DNA of 64,000 nt from Alteribacter natronophilus (lineage in GTDB: Bacteria > Bacillota > Bacilli > Bacillales > Salisediminibacteriaceae): the NCBI RefSeq assembly GCF_006007885.1, contig NZ_VCRO01000007.1:62001-126000 (forward strand). The letters are read 5' to 3'. This document shows, piece by piece, positions 7,804-16,366 of the stretch. Below the pieces are notes generated by a model that was not told the DNA's origin, ran no database searches, and saw only the letters and a list, made by a program, of their open reading frames with translations. The position numbers and the translations under genes are program-made. Position 1 is the first letter of the stretch, and each line of letters begins with the position of its first letter.

Positions 7804-9279
7804 ATGACACAGCATACAGCACAGACTGATGGTGCAAAGAGCGGAGTGAAAGCAAAGATTCAGCGGCTCGGAAGCTACCTGAGCGGCATGATTATGCCGA
7901 ATATCGGCGCTTTTATCGCATGGGGAATCATTACGGCCCTGTTTATTGAAACCGGGTGGCTGCCAAATGAGAGTCTGGCCGAGCTTGTAGACCCAATGAT
8001 CCTTTATTTACTGCCGCTTCTGATAGCGTTTACAGGAGGTCGGATGGTCTATGATCTTCGGGGTGGTGTCGTTGGAGCAACAGCCGCGATGGGTGTCATC
8101 GTCGGTGCGGACATCCCGATGTTTATCGGTGCCATGATCATGGGGCCGCTTGGCGGGTACGTGATTAAACAGGTTGACCGCCTTTTTGAAGGAAAAGTGA
8201 AATCAGGTTTTGAAATGCTCGTAAACAACTTCTCGGCAGGAATTGTTGCCATGATTCTGACGATCCTTGCCTACGTCGGGATCGGACCTGTAGTGCTTGG
8301 GCTAAACCAGGTACTGGCCGGCGGAGTACGCGTCATTGTGGATGCAGGACTGCTGCCGCTTGCAAGTATTTTCATTGAACCGGGTAAGGTACTGTTTTTA
8401 AACAATGCAATTAATCATGGAATTCTGAGTCCACTGGGACTCCAGGAAGCATCTGAAACCGGAAAATCGATTCTGTTCATGCTTGAAGCAAATCCCGGAC
8501 CGGGCCTCGGCGTTCTTCTTGCCTTCATGGTTTTCGGCAGCGGAATGGCAAAGCAGTCGGCTAAAGGTGCAGGGATTATTCACTTCTTCGGTGGAATCCA
8601 TGAGATCTATTTCCCTTACATTCTCATGAAACCTATGCTTCTACTCGCCGTGATCGGGGGAGGCATGAGCGGTATTTTCACGTTCTCCCTCTTTAACGCA
8701 GGGCTCGTTGCAGCACCGTCACCGGGAAGTATCTTTGCTTTCATGGCGATGGCAGCCCGCGGTGACCATATAGCAGTACTGCTTGGTATCATTGTGGCGA
8801 CAGCTGTTTCCTTTGCGATCGCTTCCCTGATTCTCAGAACGGCTAAAGATGATGAAAACGAAGACCTTGAGGAAGCTGCTACGAAAATGCAGGCCATGAA
8901 AGGGAAAAAGAGCAGCGTGGCCGGAAACTTCTCCACACAGGAAGAAGGCGGAGAAGAAGCCGGAGGGGAAAAAGAACCGGCAGAACTGAATGCAGGAAAA
9001 ATCAATAAGATTATTTTTGCCTGCGATGCAGGAATGGGTTCCAGCGCCATGGGGGCTTCCATTCTCAAAAATAAAGTAAACAAGGCAGGTCTCGAGATCG
9101 AAGTGACCAATAAAGCCATTAACCAGATTCCGGACGATGCCGATCTGATTATTACCCACAAGGATCTGACCGATCGTGCAAAGGCGAAACAGCCCGATAA
9201 ACAGCATATTTCGGTTGATAACTTCATGAACAGTGCAAAATATGACGAGATTGTAAGTGAACTGAAAGACTCGCAGTAA
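7804..9279 (+). CDS. mtlA: PTS mannitol transporter, EIICB component
   Basis: This 491-residue protein takes up mannitol and phosphorylates it to mannitol-1-phosphate. The start is ATG 7804, served by GAGGAGG 8 nt upstream. Residues 25-350 form the EIIC membrane domain, with SGMIMPNIGAFIAWG, LNNAINHGILSPLG and IHFFGGIHEIYFPYI. An acidic linker follows, then an EIIB domain with the phosphorylated Cys407 in FACDAGMGSSAMG. The EIIA domain is separate (mtlF), as in other Firmicutes. It is first in the operon mtlA-mtlR-mtlF-mtlD. Confidence 0.96.
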   Translation: MTQHTAQTDGAKSGVKAKIQRLGSYLSGMIMPNIGAFIAWGIITALFIETGWLPNESLAELVDPMILYLLPLLIAFTGGRMVYDLRGGVVGATAAMGVIVGADIPMFIGAMIMGPLGGYVIKQVDRLFEGKVKSGFEMLVNNFSAGIVAMILTILAYVGIGPVVLGLNQVLAGGVRVIVDAGLLPLASIFIEPGKVLFLNNAINHGILSPLGLQEASETGKSILFMLEANPGPGLGVLLAFMVFGSGMAKQSAKGAGIIHFFGGIHEIYFPYILMKPMLLLAVIGGGMSGIFTFSLFNAGLVAAPSPGSIFAFMAMAARGDHIAVLLGIIVATAVSFAIASLILRTAKDDENEDLEEAATKMQAMKGKKSSVAGNFSTQEEGGEEAGGEKEPAELNAGKINKIIFACDAGMGSSAMGASILKNKVNKAGLEIEVTNKAINQIPDDADLIITHKDLTDRAKAKQPDKQHISVDNFMNSAKYDEIVSELKDSQ

Positions 9280-9318
9280 GGAAAAGGACCATGCAGAACT
9301 TCCTGGGAGGTGAAGAGA

Positions 9319-11415
9319 ATGTATGTTTCGGCAAGGGAACGGAATATTCTTAATCTGCTTCTTGAAGCCCCGGACGGTCTCACGGTGAAAGCGATCGCCG
9401 AGGAACTGAATGTCAGTAAAAGAACTGTCCAGCGGGATCTCCCGGGAATTGATTCGATTCTGGATGAATACGGTCTTCTGCTCGAGAGGAAAACCGGAAG
9501 CGGGCTCCTCCTCTCCGGTGATGAGGCGGGTACTGCTCTTCTCAGGAACAAAATGAAGGAGCTGGAGCCCTCGGAATACACGCCGGAGGAAAGGCATCAG
9601 CTTCTGCTGTCCATCCTGCTTCAGGAAAACGAGCCAGTTAAGCTCTACACTCTCGCCAGGGAACTGCATGTGACCATTTCCACCATCAGTAACGATCTGA
9701 ACAGGGTGGAGAACCGGCTGGCACGGTTCGGACTTGAACTGATCCGGAGAAGAAGCTATGGCATTGAAATCAGGGGTGAGGAAGGACAGAAACGCAAGGC
9801 GTTAAGAAGTCTGATCACCGAACAGATGAGCGAAGAGCAGTTCTTTTCAGTGCTTGAATCAAAGCATACAAACAGCAGCCAGGCTGAAGAGGTTTCCGGG
9901 AAGGTTCTTAACCTTCTTGATTCCCGGGTCATTCACGAAGTAATGGATATGCTCCATGATCTCCGTAACGAGGGCGAGGCGATTGGAGATGCGTCTATCA
10001 TCGGCCTGGCTGTACATTTGAGTCTTGCAGTGCACCGTGTCCGAAACGGGGAAAGTATAGGCGAACATGAAATCCACCTTGAAAAAGCCCAGGCGGAAAA
10101 CGAATACCGTACAGCCCTGAAGATCATTACAAAACTGGAAAAGCGCCTCGGCCTGGACATTCCTGAATCGGAGGCGGGTTACGTAACGATGCATCTGCTG
10201 GGAGCCAGGCAGGGAGACGAGAGTCCGGTTTATTTTCAGGAGACATCGATGGATATTGCCCTGTCTGCAAAGCAGCTGGCAGGAGAGGTGGAGAAACATG
10301 TGAACCTGCCCCTTGCAGGTGGTCAGTCACTGATAGAAGGGCTGATCAGCCACCTGAAACCGGCCCTGTTCCGGATTAGAAACGGGATGAAGATCTACAA
10401 TTCGCTGCTGCCGGAGATTAAGCGTGACTACGGGGAGCTGTTCGGGATTGTAAGGTCTGCTGTGGATCAGGTGTTTACGGATGAAGCCGTGCCGGAAGAG
10501 GAAACCGGATTTCTCGTTCTTCATTTCGGCTCCGCCATTGAGAAGGCCGGGCGCACCCGTCGGACAGACGCCATCGTTGTCTGTTCAAGCGGGATCGGCA
10601 CCTCCAAGCTTCTGGCCGCACGGCTGGAAAAGGAAATACCGGAGATCAGCCGCATTACGCACAAATCCGTGTTTGACGTTGTGGAGGAAGAAATTCCTGT
10701 GAACACCATCGTTGTCTCAACTGTCCCGTTAACGTCGATTCCGAATTACTTTCTTGTAAATCCCTTTCTGTCGGCAAAAGAAGCAGAACGAATCAGGGAA
10801 CACCTTCACAGACTATCCGATCTGCCGGGCGAAGGAAATGCTTCAAAAACCCGGGAAGCAGGCAGAGAGCATCAGCCGGATCCTGGTGAGGGGCAGAATG
10901 ACTTTCAGACGATTCAGGAGGTCAGCTCCCTCATAAAGATTCTTCTGGATCAGTTCGAGCTCAAACACCTGCCGGCTGTTTCCGGATCGGAAGAGATTGT
11001 CCGTGAGCTGGGCCGGGAACAGAAGAAAAAGGGCCTCGTCAGGGACGAAAGTGAGATCGCCGGAGCGCTGCTTAAGCGGGAAGCGGCAGGAGGGCTTGCC
11101 ATACCCGGAACCTCACTGGCACTTTTTCATACCAGGACCGACAGTGTGGTTACGCCTTCTTTTACCATCCGTGAACTTGAACTGCCGGTCCCACTTAGGG
11201 GAATGGACAACGAAAAGGCGCATGTGCGCCGGATCCTCCTTATGCTGGCACCGGAGGACTGGAGTCAGACGGGTATCGAAGTGATGAGTTATATCAGTGC
11301 CATGATTATCGAAAGTGATGAATCAATCCGGCTTTTTGAAAACGGAGACGAACAGTCGATTCTGTCTTTTCTTGAAAAGAAACTGAAGGAATATATGATC
11401 AGTAAATTACAATAA
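9319..11415 (+). CDS. mtlR: Mannitol operon transcriptional activator MtlR
   Basis: This 698-residue PTS-controlled activator starts at ATG 9319; GGGAGGTGA lies 5 nt upstream, and the GTG at 9310 overlaps that site. Domains in order: helix-turn-helix (LTVKAIAEELNVSKRTVQRDL, about 20-42), a second helix-turn-helix near 110-130, two PRD modules (about 190-290 and 300-400), an EIIB-like domain with Cys422 in VVCSSGIGTSKLL, and an EIIA-like domain ending around LALFHTRTDSV, whose His matches the reported phosphosite region of MtlR. Phosphorylation by HPr and by the mannitol EIIs would tune activation of this operon. It lies 39 bp after mtlA. Confidence 0.93.
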   Translation: MYVSARERNILNLLLEAPDGLTVKAIAEELNVSKRTVQRDLPGIDSILDEYGLLLERKTGSGLLLSGDEAGTALLRNKMKELEPSEYTPEERHQLLLSILLQENEPVKLYTLARELHVTISTISNDLNRVENRLARFGLELIRRRSYGIEIRGEEGQKRKALRSLITEQMSEEQFFSVLESKHTNSSQAEEVSGKVLNLLDSRVIHEVMDMLHDLRNEGEAIGDASIIGLAVHLSLAVHRVRNGESIGEHEIHLEKAQAENEYRTALKIITKLEKRLGLDIPESEAGYVTMHLLGARQGDESPVYFQETSMDIALSAKQLAGEVEKHVNLPLAGGQSLIEGLISHLKPALFRIRNGMKIYNSLLPEIKRDYGELFGIVRSAVDQVFTDEAVPEEETGFLVLHFGSAIEKAGRTRRTDAIVVCSSGIGTSKLLAARLEKEIPEISRITHKSVFDVVEEEIPVNTIVVSTVPLTSIPNYFLVNPFLSAKEAERIREHLHRLSDLPGEGNASKTREAGREHQPDPGEGQNDFQTIQEVSSLIKILLDQFELKHLPAVSGSEEIVRELGREQKKKGLVRDESEIAGALLKREAAGGLAIPGTSLALFHTRTDSVVTPSFTIRELELPVPLRGMDNEKAHVRRILLMLAPEDWSQTGIEVMSYISAMIIESDESIRLFENGDEQSILSFLEKKLKEYMISKLQ

Positions 11416-11432
11416 ACAGGAGTGATCGGATT

Positions 11433-11864
11433 ATGACAAAAGCAGTACTTCAGGAAGCAAACATCCGCATCGGGGAAACAGTCGCATCCAAGGAGGAAGC
11501 GATTCGCAAAGCAGGGAATCTTCTCGTGGAAAACGGTTATGTGAATAAAGAGTATGTGGAAAAAATGATGGAGCGTGAAGAAGTAACCAGCACGTTCATG
11601 GGTAACTTCCTTGCCATTCCACACGGAACGGAAGATGCAAAGAAAGAAGTCATTGAATCAGGGATCAGCATTCACCTGCTGGACGAACCGATTGACTGGG
11701 ATGGCAACGAAGTGAAGCTTGTAATCGGAATTGCCGGTAAAGGGGATGAGCATCTCAGCATCCTCTCCAACATTGCTATTACATGCTCGGAAGATACCCT
11801 GCAGCAGATTCTGTCAGCAGATTCCAGCGGGGAACTGATGGAACTGTTTTCGGGAGTGGAGTAA
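11433..11864 (+). CDS. mtlF: PTS mannitol-specific EIIA component
   Basis: This 143-residue cytoplasmic phosphocarrier passes phosphate from HPr to the EIIB domain of MtlA. The phosphorylated His64 lies in AIPHGTEDAKKEV, and the fold segments ASKEEAIRKAGNLLVENGYV and VKLVIGIAGKGDEHL are family hallmarks. It starts 17 bp after mtlR and ends immediately before mtlD, so all four genes form one transcript. Confidence 0.96.
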   Translation: MTKAVLQEANIRIGETVASKEEAIRKAGNLLVENGYVNKEYVEKMMEREEVTSTFMGNFLAIPHGTEDAKKEVIESGISIHLLDEPIDWDGNEVKLVIGIAGKGDEHLSILSNIAITCSEDTLQQILSADSSGELMELFSGVE

Positions 11865-11865
11865 T

Positions 11866-13017
11866 ATGCTTGCGATTCATTTTGGAGCCGGAAATATTGG
11901 AAGAGGCTTTATTGGTGAAATTCTTCACCGGAACGGCTGCCGCATCGGCTTTGTGGATGTAAACGACTCCCTGATCAGCCGGATCAACGAGGAACAGGAA
12001 TATACGGTAAACCTTGCCCGGGACCGCAATAAGCCGGTAACAGTGAACAATATTTACGCCCTTCACAGCCGGCATAATCACAGTGAAGTGGTCCAGGACC
12101 TGGCGAGGGCTGATATTATTACCGCATCGGTTGGTGTCAGCGTCCTTCCCCACATTGCCCCGGTTCTAGCCGAAGGGCTGAAGGTGAGAGCGGAGCAGGG
12201 AGGCAGTCCGGTCCACGTAATCGCCTGTGAAAATGCAGTCGGAGCGAGCACTGTGCTTAAGGAAGCGGTTAAAAAAGCGCTCGGCAGTGAGGAAGACTGG
12301 AATGCCGTAGCTTCTGTTACCGGTTTTCCCGACTCGGCCGTGGACCGGATCGTGCCGGGTACAGCAGGTGATCACCTGGATGTAACCGTGGAGCCGTTCC
12401 ACGAATGGATTGTGCACCGGGAAGGCATGGTGAAAGAGGAGAAGCTGGAAGGTGTCCACTATGTGGATGACCTCATTCCGTATATCGAGCGGAAGCTGTT
12501 TACCGTAAATACGGGTCACGCCTGCCTGGCGTATCTCGGCTTTGCCGGTGGCATAGAGACAGTGGCAGAAGCTGCTGAAAATCCAGATGTGAGAAGAAAA
12601 GCAGAAGGGGTTCTCAGGGAAACGGGCATTCTTCTCATGGAGAAGTACGGCTTTTCTGATGCGGATCTTCAGGACTATCACCGTAAAATTATGAAGCGGT
12701 TTGAAAACCGTCATCTATCGGACCCGGTTACACGAGTTGGAAGGAACCCATTGCGGAAACTGGGAGCAGACGATAGGATTCTAAGCCCACTCGTTCAGCT
12801 TTATGAGAGAGGGATCGATGCTCCACATCTTATAGAAGTTGCCGGCGCAGCGTTTCTGTTCAGCGTTCGGGAAGATGAAGAAAGCATGGAAATCCAGCAG
12901 ATGATTGAGACAGACGGCATTCGAAAGACTGTAAGCACGGTGACAGGACTCGCGCCTGATCACACGCTTACGGAAGCAGTGGCCGGAGAGTATGAGCGGC
13001 TGAAAAACGAACAGTAA
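11866..13017 (+). CDS. mtlD: Mannitol-1-phosphate 5-dehydrogenase
   Basis: MtlD oxidises mannitol-1-phosphate to fructose-6-phosphate with NAD, feeding glycolysis. The 383-residue length is normal. The Rossmann motif HFGAGNIGRGF starts at residue 5, and the active-site segment ERKLFTVNTGHACLAYLG holds the catalytic Lys. It starts one base after the mtlF stop, which indicates coupling, and is the last gene of the operon. Confidence 0.97.
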   Translation: MLAIHFGAGNIGRGFIGEILHRNGCRIGFVDVNDSLISRINEEQEYTVNLARDRNKPVTVNNIYALHSRHNHSEVVQDLARADIITASVGVSVLPHIAPVLAEGLKVRAEQGGSPVHVIACENAVGASTVLKEAVKKALGSEEDWNAVASVTGFPDSAVDRIVPGTAGDHLDVTVEPFHEWIVHREGMVKEEKLEGVHYVDDLIPYIERKLFTVNTGHACLAYLGFAGGIETVAEAAENPDVRRKAEGVLRETGILLMEKYGFSDADLQDYHRKIMKRFENRHLSDPVTRVGRNPLRKLGADDRILSPLVQLYERGIDAPHLIEVAGAAFLFSVREDEESMEIQQMIETDGIRKTVSTVTGLAPDHTLTEAVAGEYERLKNEQ

Positions 13018-13023
13018 AAATAT

Positions 13024-13064
13024 GACCCCTGTCTCCTGCTGTGGAGGCGGGGGTTCTGTTTTTG
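13024..13064 (+). terminator. Terminator of the mannitol operon
   Basis: CCCCTGTCTCC pairs with GGAGGCGGGGG around TGCTGT, with one mismatch and G-T pairing. The stem is followed by TTCTGTTTTT, 7 bp after the mtlD stop. Confidence 0.75.
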
Positions 13065-13174
13065 GCGCCGGCAGACTCTAAGAACGTTTTTCTGGAAGGG
13101 GAGTCAATGTTTTGCAGTCTCCTATTGCGGGAAGGCGAACTACATATTCCAGGATTAAATAAGGAGGAAGGCAC

Positions 13175-13960
13175 TTGAGTAAAACAATCTTTATTACCGG
13201 CGCCGGAAGCGGCCTCGGAAAAGGTACGGCGATTGGACTTGCAAAGAAAGGTCATAAAATCATTGCATCAGTGGAAACCATCTCCCAGGTGACGAGCCTG
13301 AGGGAGGCAGCAGAAGCACAAGGAGCAGATCTTGAGGTTATCAAACTGGACATTACTGATAAAAGAGACCAGGAGCTGCTCAAAGAGTACGATTATGATG
13401 TATTTGTGGCGAACGCTGCCGTCGGTGAAGGCGGTCCTGTATCAGAGATCCCCGTAGACAGAGTAAGGGCAATCTACGAAACAAATGTCTTCAGTACGCT
13501 GGAAAATGCCCAGATTGCCGCCCGGAAGTTTGTTGAAAAGAAATCGGGGAAGATTGTATTTCTCAGTTCCATCGTGGGAATCGTGTCGCTGCCGCATCTT
13601 GGCGCATACAGTTCCTCCAAACATGCCGTTGAAGGTCTTGCCAAAGCTATGAAAGAAGAACTGGAGGAGCACGGCGTCCAGGTGGCAACGATTAACCCGG
13701 GACCATTTGAAACCGGCTTTAACGACCGTATGTTTGAAGAAAAGTGGAAGTGGTACGACGAGGACAGTAACTTTACTCCTAAAGAATCCATCCAGGAGTC
13801 GGAAAAAATTCTGGACGAGCAGTATGACCCTCAGGGTATGATCGATAAAATGGTTGAAGTCATTGCATCAGACAGCCACCATTTCCGGACAGCCTATCCG
13901 AAGGAAGTGGAGGATCAGATGAAGGATTATGAGCGGGAAACGTGGGAGGAAAAAGTATAG
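13175..13960 (+). CDS. Short-chain dehydrogenase/reductase
   Basis: This 261-residue classical SDR starts at TTG 13175 behind AAGGAGGAAGG. The cofactor motif TGAGSGLGKG is at residues 8-17, the NAG-like motif appears as VANAAVGEGG, and the catalytic Ser (FLSSIVG) and Tyr/Lys (YSSSKHA) are present. After the cofactor loop it has the C-terminal extension PFETGFNDRMFEEKWKWYDED of a subgroup acting on unknown alcohols or ketones. It stands alone between terminators, so neighbours do not indicate a substrate. Confidence 0.85.
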   Translation: MSKTIFITGAGSGLGKGTAIGLAKKGHKIIASVETISQVTSLREAAEAQGADLEVIKLDITDKRDQELLKEYDYDVFVANAAVGEGGPVSEIPVDRVRAIYETNVFSTLENAQIAARKFVEKKSGKIVFLSSIVGIVSLPHLGAYSSSKHAVEGLAKAMKEELEEHGVQVATINPGPFETGFNDRMFEEKWKWYDEDSNFTPKESIQESEKILDEQYDPQGMIDKMVEVIASDSHHFRTAYPKEVEDQMKDYERETWEEKV

Positions 13961-13977
13961 CTTTCTCTGTATTTTAC

Positions 13978-14023
13978 AACATCGGGAAAGGCAGAAGGGA
14001 CCTGCCTTTCCCGATGTTTTTAT
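13978..14023 (+). terminator. Strong terminator between convergent genes
   Basis: AACATCGGGAAAGGCA and TGCCTTTCCCGATGTT form a perfect 16-bp stem around a 9-nt loop, followed by TTTTTAT. It ends the dehydrogenase transcript and, read on the other strand, that of the thioesterase. Confidence 0.92.
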
Positions 14024-14063
14024 TTGGCCGGAAATCAATAAAGTATGGACAGTTGCGGGACTA

Positions 14064-14537
14064 TTATCTGATAGCTGAGCGTTCTTTCCGGTGGATCCGT
14101 CGGGCTTCAGCTGTTTCGTGCAGCCGTTTTTCTTCTTCGGAATGGGGAGTGACCCCGGCAACAGGAGAAGGTCTGCCGTCCTCATCCACGCTTACCATGG
14201 TGAGAAAGGATTCTGTTGTCATTGTCCGTTTCCCCGTAAGAAGGTTGTGGGAGAATACGCTGACGTACACCTCCATCGAGGTTTTACCGGTTGAGGTGAC
14301 AAAAGCCTCGAGCTCAAGGGCGTCTCCGACCCTGGCGGACGATAAAAAGTCCACGGAATCGATGGATGCCGTTACGACAACTGTGTTGGCGTGTTTCATG
14401 GCAGCAAGTGCTGCGATTTCATCGATGTAGGATAAAACCTGACCTCCGAAGATCGTCTTCAGGTGATTCGTATCAGGCGGAAGTACAAGTTTTGTCTGTA
14501 TGGTTCTCGATCTTTCCATTGGATGGCTGGTTTTCAT
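14064..14537 (-). CDS. Acyl-CoA thioesterase, YkhA-like hot-dog protein
   Basis: This 157-residue protein is a single hot-dog-fold acyl-CoA thioesterase. The diagnostic segment is NHLKTIFGGQVLSYIDEIAA near residues 24-43, where the Asp and Gly-Gly turn lie in the active site, followed by the beta-strand block TASIDSVDFLSSARVGDALEL. Length and layout match YkhA-type enzymes that cleave medium- or long-chain acyl-CoA. AAAGGAG lies 8 nt before the start. Its leader contains a cobalamin riboswitch and a terminator, an association I do not know for this family. Confidence 0.85.
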   Translation of the reverse strand: MKTSHPMERSRTIQTKLVLPPDTNHLKTIFGGQVLSYIDEIAALAAMKHANTVVVTASIDSVDFLSSARVGDALELEAFVTSTGKTSMEVYVSVFSHNLLTGKRTMTTESFLTMVSVDEDGRPSPVAGVTPHSEEEKRLHETAEARRIHRKERSAIR

Positions 14538-14569
14538 TCTGCTGTCTCCTTTAATTTAAATGATCATAC

Positions 14570-14593
14570 AAAAAGCCCTCTAATCAAAGGGTG
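14570..14593 (-). terminator. Terminator (expression platform) of the cobalamin riboswitch
   Basis: On the minus strand CCCTTT-GATT-AGAGGG folds into a short hairpin followed by CTTTTTG, about 80 nt after the aptamer and 35 nt before the thioesterase start. This layout fits transcription attenuation when cobalamin is bound. Confidence 0.7.
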
Positions 14594-14669
14594 ATCAGAG
14601 AGCGGCAGAATATATTCAGGCAGGTGAAAAAAAGCCTGTATCTATCACTCCTCCCTATGACGCGTAGGT

Positions 14670-14862
14670 ACAAGTGCGAACAACAGGCAGGTTTCCTGAC
14701 TTGGAGTCATTACTCTCTGTCATTCCTTCCCGCCATGGAGGCAGTGGTAAAAAACAGAAAGTTCATCCTTACAGTGGCGCGACCGTGCCGGATTCTCACC
14801 GGACTTCCCTTTTAAGCTCATAGGTCACCTGTTGCATGCGAAAGGTATGCAGTTGTGTTCGT
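14670..14862 (-). promoter_or_regulatory. Cobalamin (B12) riboswitch
   Basis: Read on the minus strand, this segment contains the conserved blocks of the adenosylcobalamin aptamer in order: AACAGGTG near 14830, AAAAGGGAAGTCCGGTGAG near 14805, the GCCACTGTAA core near 14778 and the B12 box AAGTCAGGAAACCTGCC near 14685. The recalled spacing of the family is kept. It starts 36 bp after the stop of the upstream dehydrogenase and is followed by a terminator hairpin and the thioesterase gene. Confidence 0.93.
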
Positions 14863-14870
14863 GCCCATTA

Positions 14871-14879
14871 ATTATACCA
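14871..14879 (-). promoter_or_regulatory. Extended -10 promoter for the riboswitch transcript
   Basis: The minus strand reads TGGTATAAT just before the aptamer. This is a perfect -10 hexamer with an upstream TG, and no good -35 is visible. Confidence 0.5.
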
Positions 14880-14897
14880 TGTATTTAAAGAACGGGA

Positions 14898-15683
14898 TTA
14901 TAACAGTGATTCCGCTCCGTCGATGAACAGCTCGGTTCCAGTGATGTGGCGGGAAGCATCGGAAGCGAGGAACAAAATCAGGTCGGCAACCTCCTCAGGT
15001 TTTCCGGGACGGTGTTCAAGCGGCTGTCTGCCTTCGGGATATTCAACTGGAATCTTCACCTTTTCAAGTGAATCTGTTTCCGGATGGGTGTTTTCGCCGA
15101 TATTTGTTTCGATCCCTCCAGGGCAGATGACGTTGACTCTGATGTTATACTTCGCGAGCTCAAGGGCTGCCATTTTCCCAAAAGCCATCTGGCCGGCTTT
15201 GGACGAGCTGTAGGCGGAAAAGCCGAAATTCTTAAACGTGCGGTTTCCGTTAATCGAGCTCGTGATGATGATGCTTCCGCCGTTTTTCTTCATGTGGGGA
15301 ACAGCGTACTTCACCGTAAGAAACGTGCCTTTCAGGTTGGCATTAATCGTTTTATCCCAGTCTTCCTCGTCCATGTCCTCTATCGGTGTGATGGTCCCGT
15401 TGATACCTGCGTTGGCAAAAACCGTATCAATCCGGCCAAAGTGGTCCACAGTCTGCTGAAAGCACTCCTGTACGTCTCCCGGATTTGAAACATCGGTTTC
15501 AATTATGAGGGCTTCGCCTCCGGCAGCTTCAATCTTCTTTTTTGCCTGTTCGGTTTTATCCGAACTGATATCAGCGAGGACAACGCGTGCCCCTTTTTCT
15601 GCAAGAAGTCCGGCAGACGCTTTACCGATTCCGGAACCGCCGCCGGTGATGACAGCAACTTTATTTTCCATATTCTGTGTCAT
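14898..15683 (-). CDS. Short-chain dehydrogenase/reductase with C-terminal GTELFIDGA signature
   Basis: This 261-residue classical SDR has the cofactor motif TGGGSGIGKAS near residue 14, the acidic DIS after beta-2 (an NAD preference), NAGINGT, the catalytic Ser in ITSSINGNR and YSSSKAG for Tyr and Lys. The C-terminal HITGTELFIDGA is typical of the glucose dehydrogenase/FabG-like branch. It lies just upstream of the cobalamin riboswitch on the same strand and could share a transcript with the thioesterase by read-through. The substrate cannot be told. Confidence 0.85.
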   Translation of the reverse strand: MTQNMENKVAVITGGGSGIGKASAGLLAEKGARVVLADISSDKTEQAKKKIEAAGGEALIIETDVSNPGDVQECFQQTVDHFGRIDTVFANAGINGTITPIEDMDEEDWDKTINANLKGTFLTVKYAVPHMKKNGGSIIITSSINGNRTFKNFGFSAYSSSKAGQMAFGKMAALELAKYNIRVNVICPGGIETNIGENTHPETDSLEKVKIPVEYPEGRQPLEHRPGKPEEVADLILFLASDASRHITGTELFIDGAESLL

Positions 15684-15815
15684 ATGAACAGCTCCTCTGT
15701 GATTGGTTTACATGCTCTATTCCCCGGACGGAAATTCTGTAACATGCGGAGTGGCCGGCCGGGGCTTAATTGTGCTACATTCAACTTAAAGAACAACCGA
15801 TGGAGGACTTACCCG

Positions 15816-16001
15816 ATGGACAAACATCTTCGCAGCATAATAGGCATTATCGTGCTGGTCATTGCGTGTCTCCTGATTCTCGACCTGCAGTGGTGGGCAG
15901 GGGCCTTTCTTCTGGCAACAGGGCTGTACGGTATCGCAGTGAACTGGAAAGCATACAAACGAAAACAGAAACACGCTCAGAACGAAAACAGAAAGCCTTA
16001 A
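15816..16001 (+). CDS. Small membrane protein, unknown function
   Basis: This 61-residue protein starts at ATG 15816, where TGGAGGA lies 8 nt upstream; the longer frame from 15684 lacks a ribosome site. Residues 8-45 are two hydrophobic segments joined by LQWWAG, and the tail is strongly basic (WKAYKRKQKHAQNENRK). The layout suggests a two-helix hairpin with a cytoplasmic basic end, resembling small YgaP-C or DUF2892-like membrane proteins, but I do not assign a family. It is divergent from the dehydrogenase. Confidence 0.6.
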   Translation: MDKHLRSIIGIIVLVIACLLILDLQWWAGAFLLATGLYGIAVNWKAYKRKQKHAQNENRKP

Positions 16002-16008
16002 GTAGAGA

Positions 16009-16240
16009 GGCTGGGACAGAAGTGTTTTAATAGATGAAAATCTGAACAATCAATTCGCGGCCCAGGTGAATCGCTTCTGAAATATTCGCCGCTTGCCGCG
16101 GGAAGCGGCTGAGCCTCCGCGTGCTTTGCCCTGCGGGGTCTCACCTGCGCTTTTTCTCCCGCAGGAGTCGGCGGATATTTGATCCGCTTGCCAGCTTTTT
16201 GTTCGGATTCTCATCAAAACACTTTACTTCTGTCCCAGCC
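16009..16240 (-). repeat. Dispersed GC-rich element, copy B, with 40-bp terminal inverted repeats
   Basis: The ends GGCTGGGACAGAAGTGTTTT (16009) and, on the other strand, GGCTGGGACAGAAGTAAAGT (16240 inwards) form imperfect inverted repeats that extend to about 40 bp through GATGAAAATCTGAACAA. The interior, read on the minus strand, holds CCGACTCCTGCGGGAG, GTGAGACCCCGCAGGGC and GAGGCTCAGCCGC. It starts 8 bp after the preceding stop codon and runs into CACTCTTTTTTT, so the folded element could also terminate transcription. Confidence 0.85.
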
Positions 16241-16366
16241 ACTCTTTTTTTGCGCGTCCTTTTCCGTGCTCCGGGAAATCCTGAGTTTAAGGGAACAGCG
16301 GTTGTGGAAATTATATGAAAGGACTTTATCAGACAGCGGAAGCCGTCGCGGAAAGAAGGGAACCAG

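Noticed and set aside
8616-9669. Two long frames antisense to mtlA and mtlR
   Set aside because: The sense genes are certain. The antisense products are low-complexity shadows rich in Ser, Phe and Arg.
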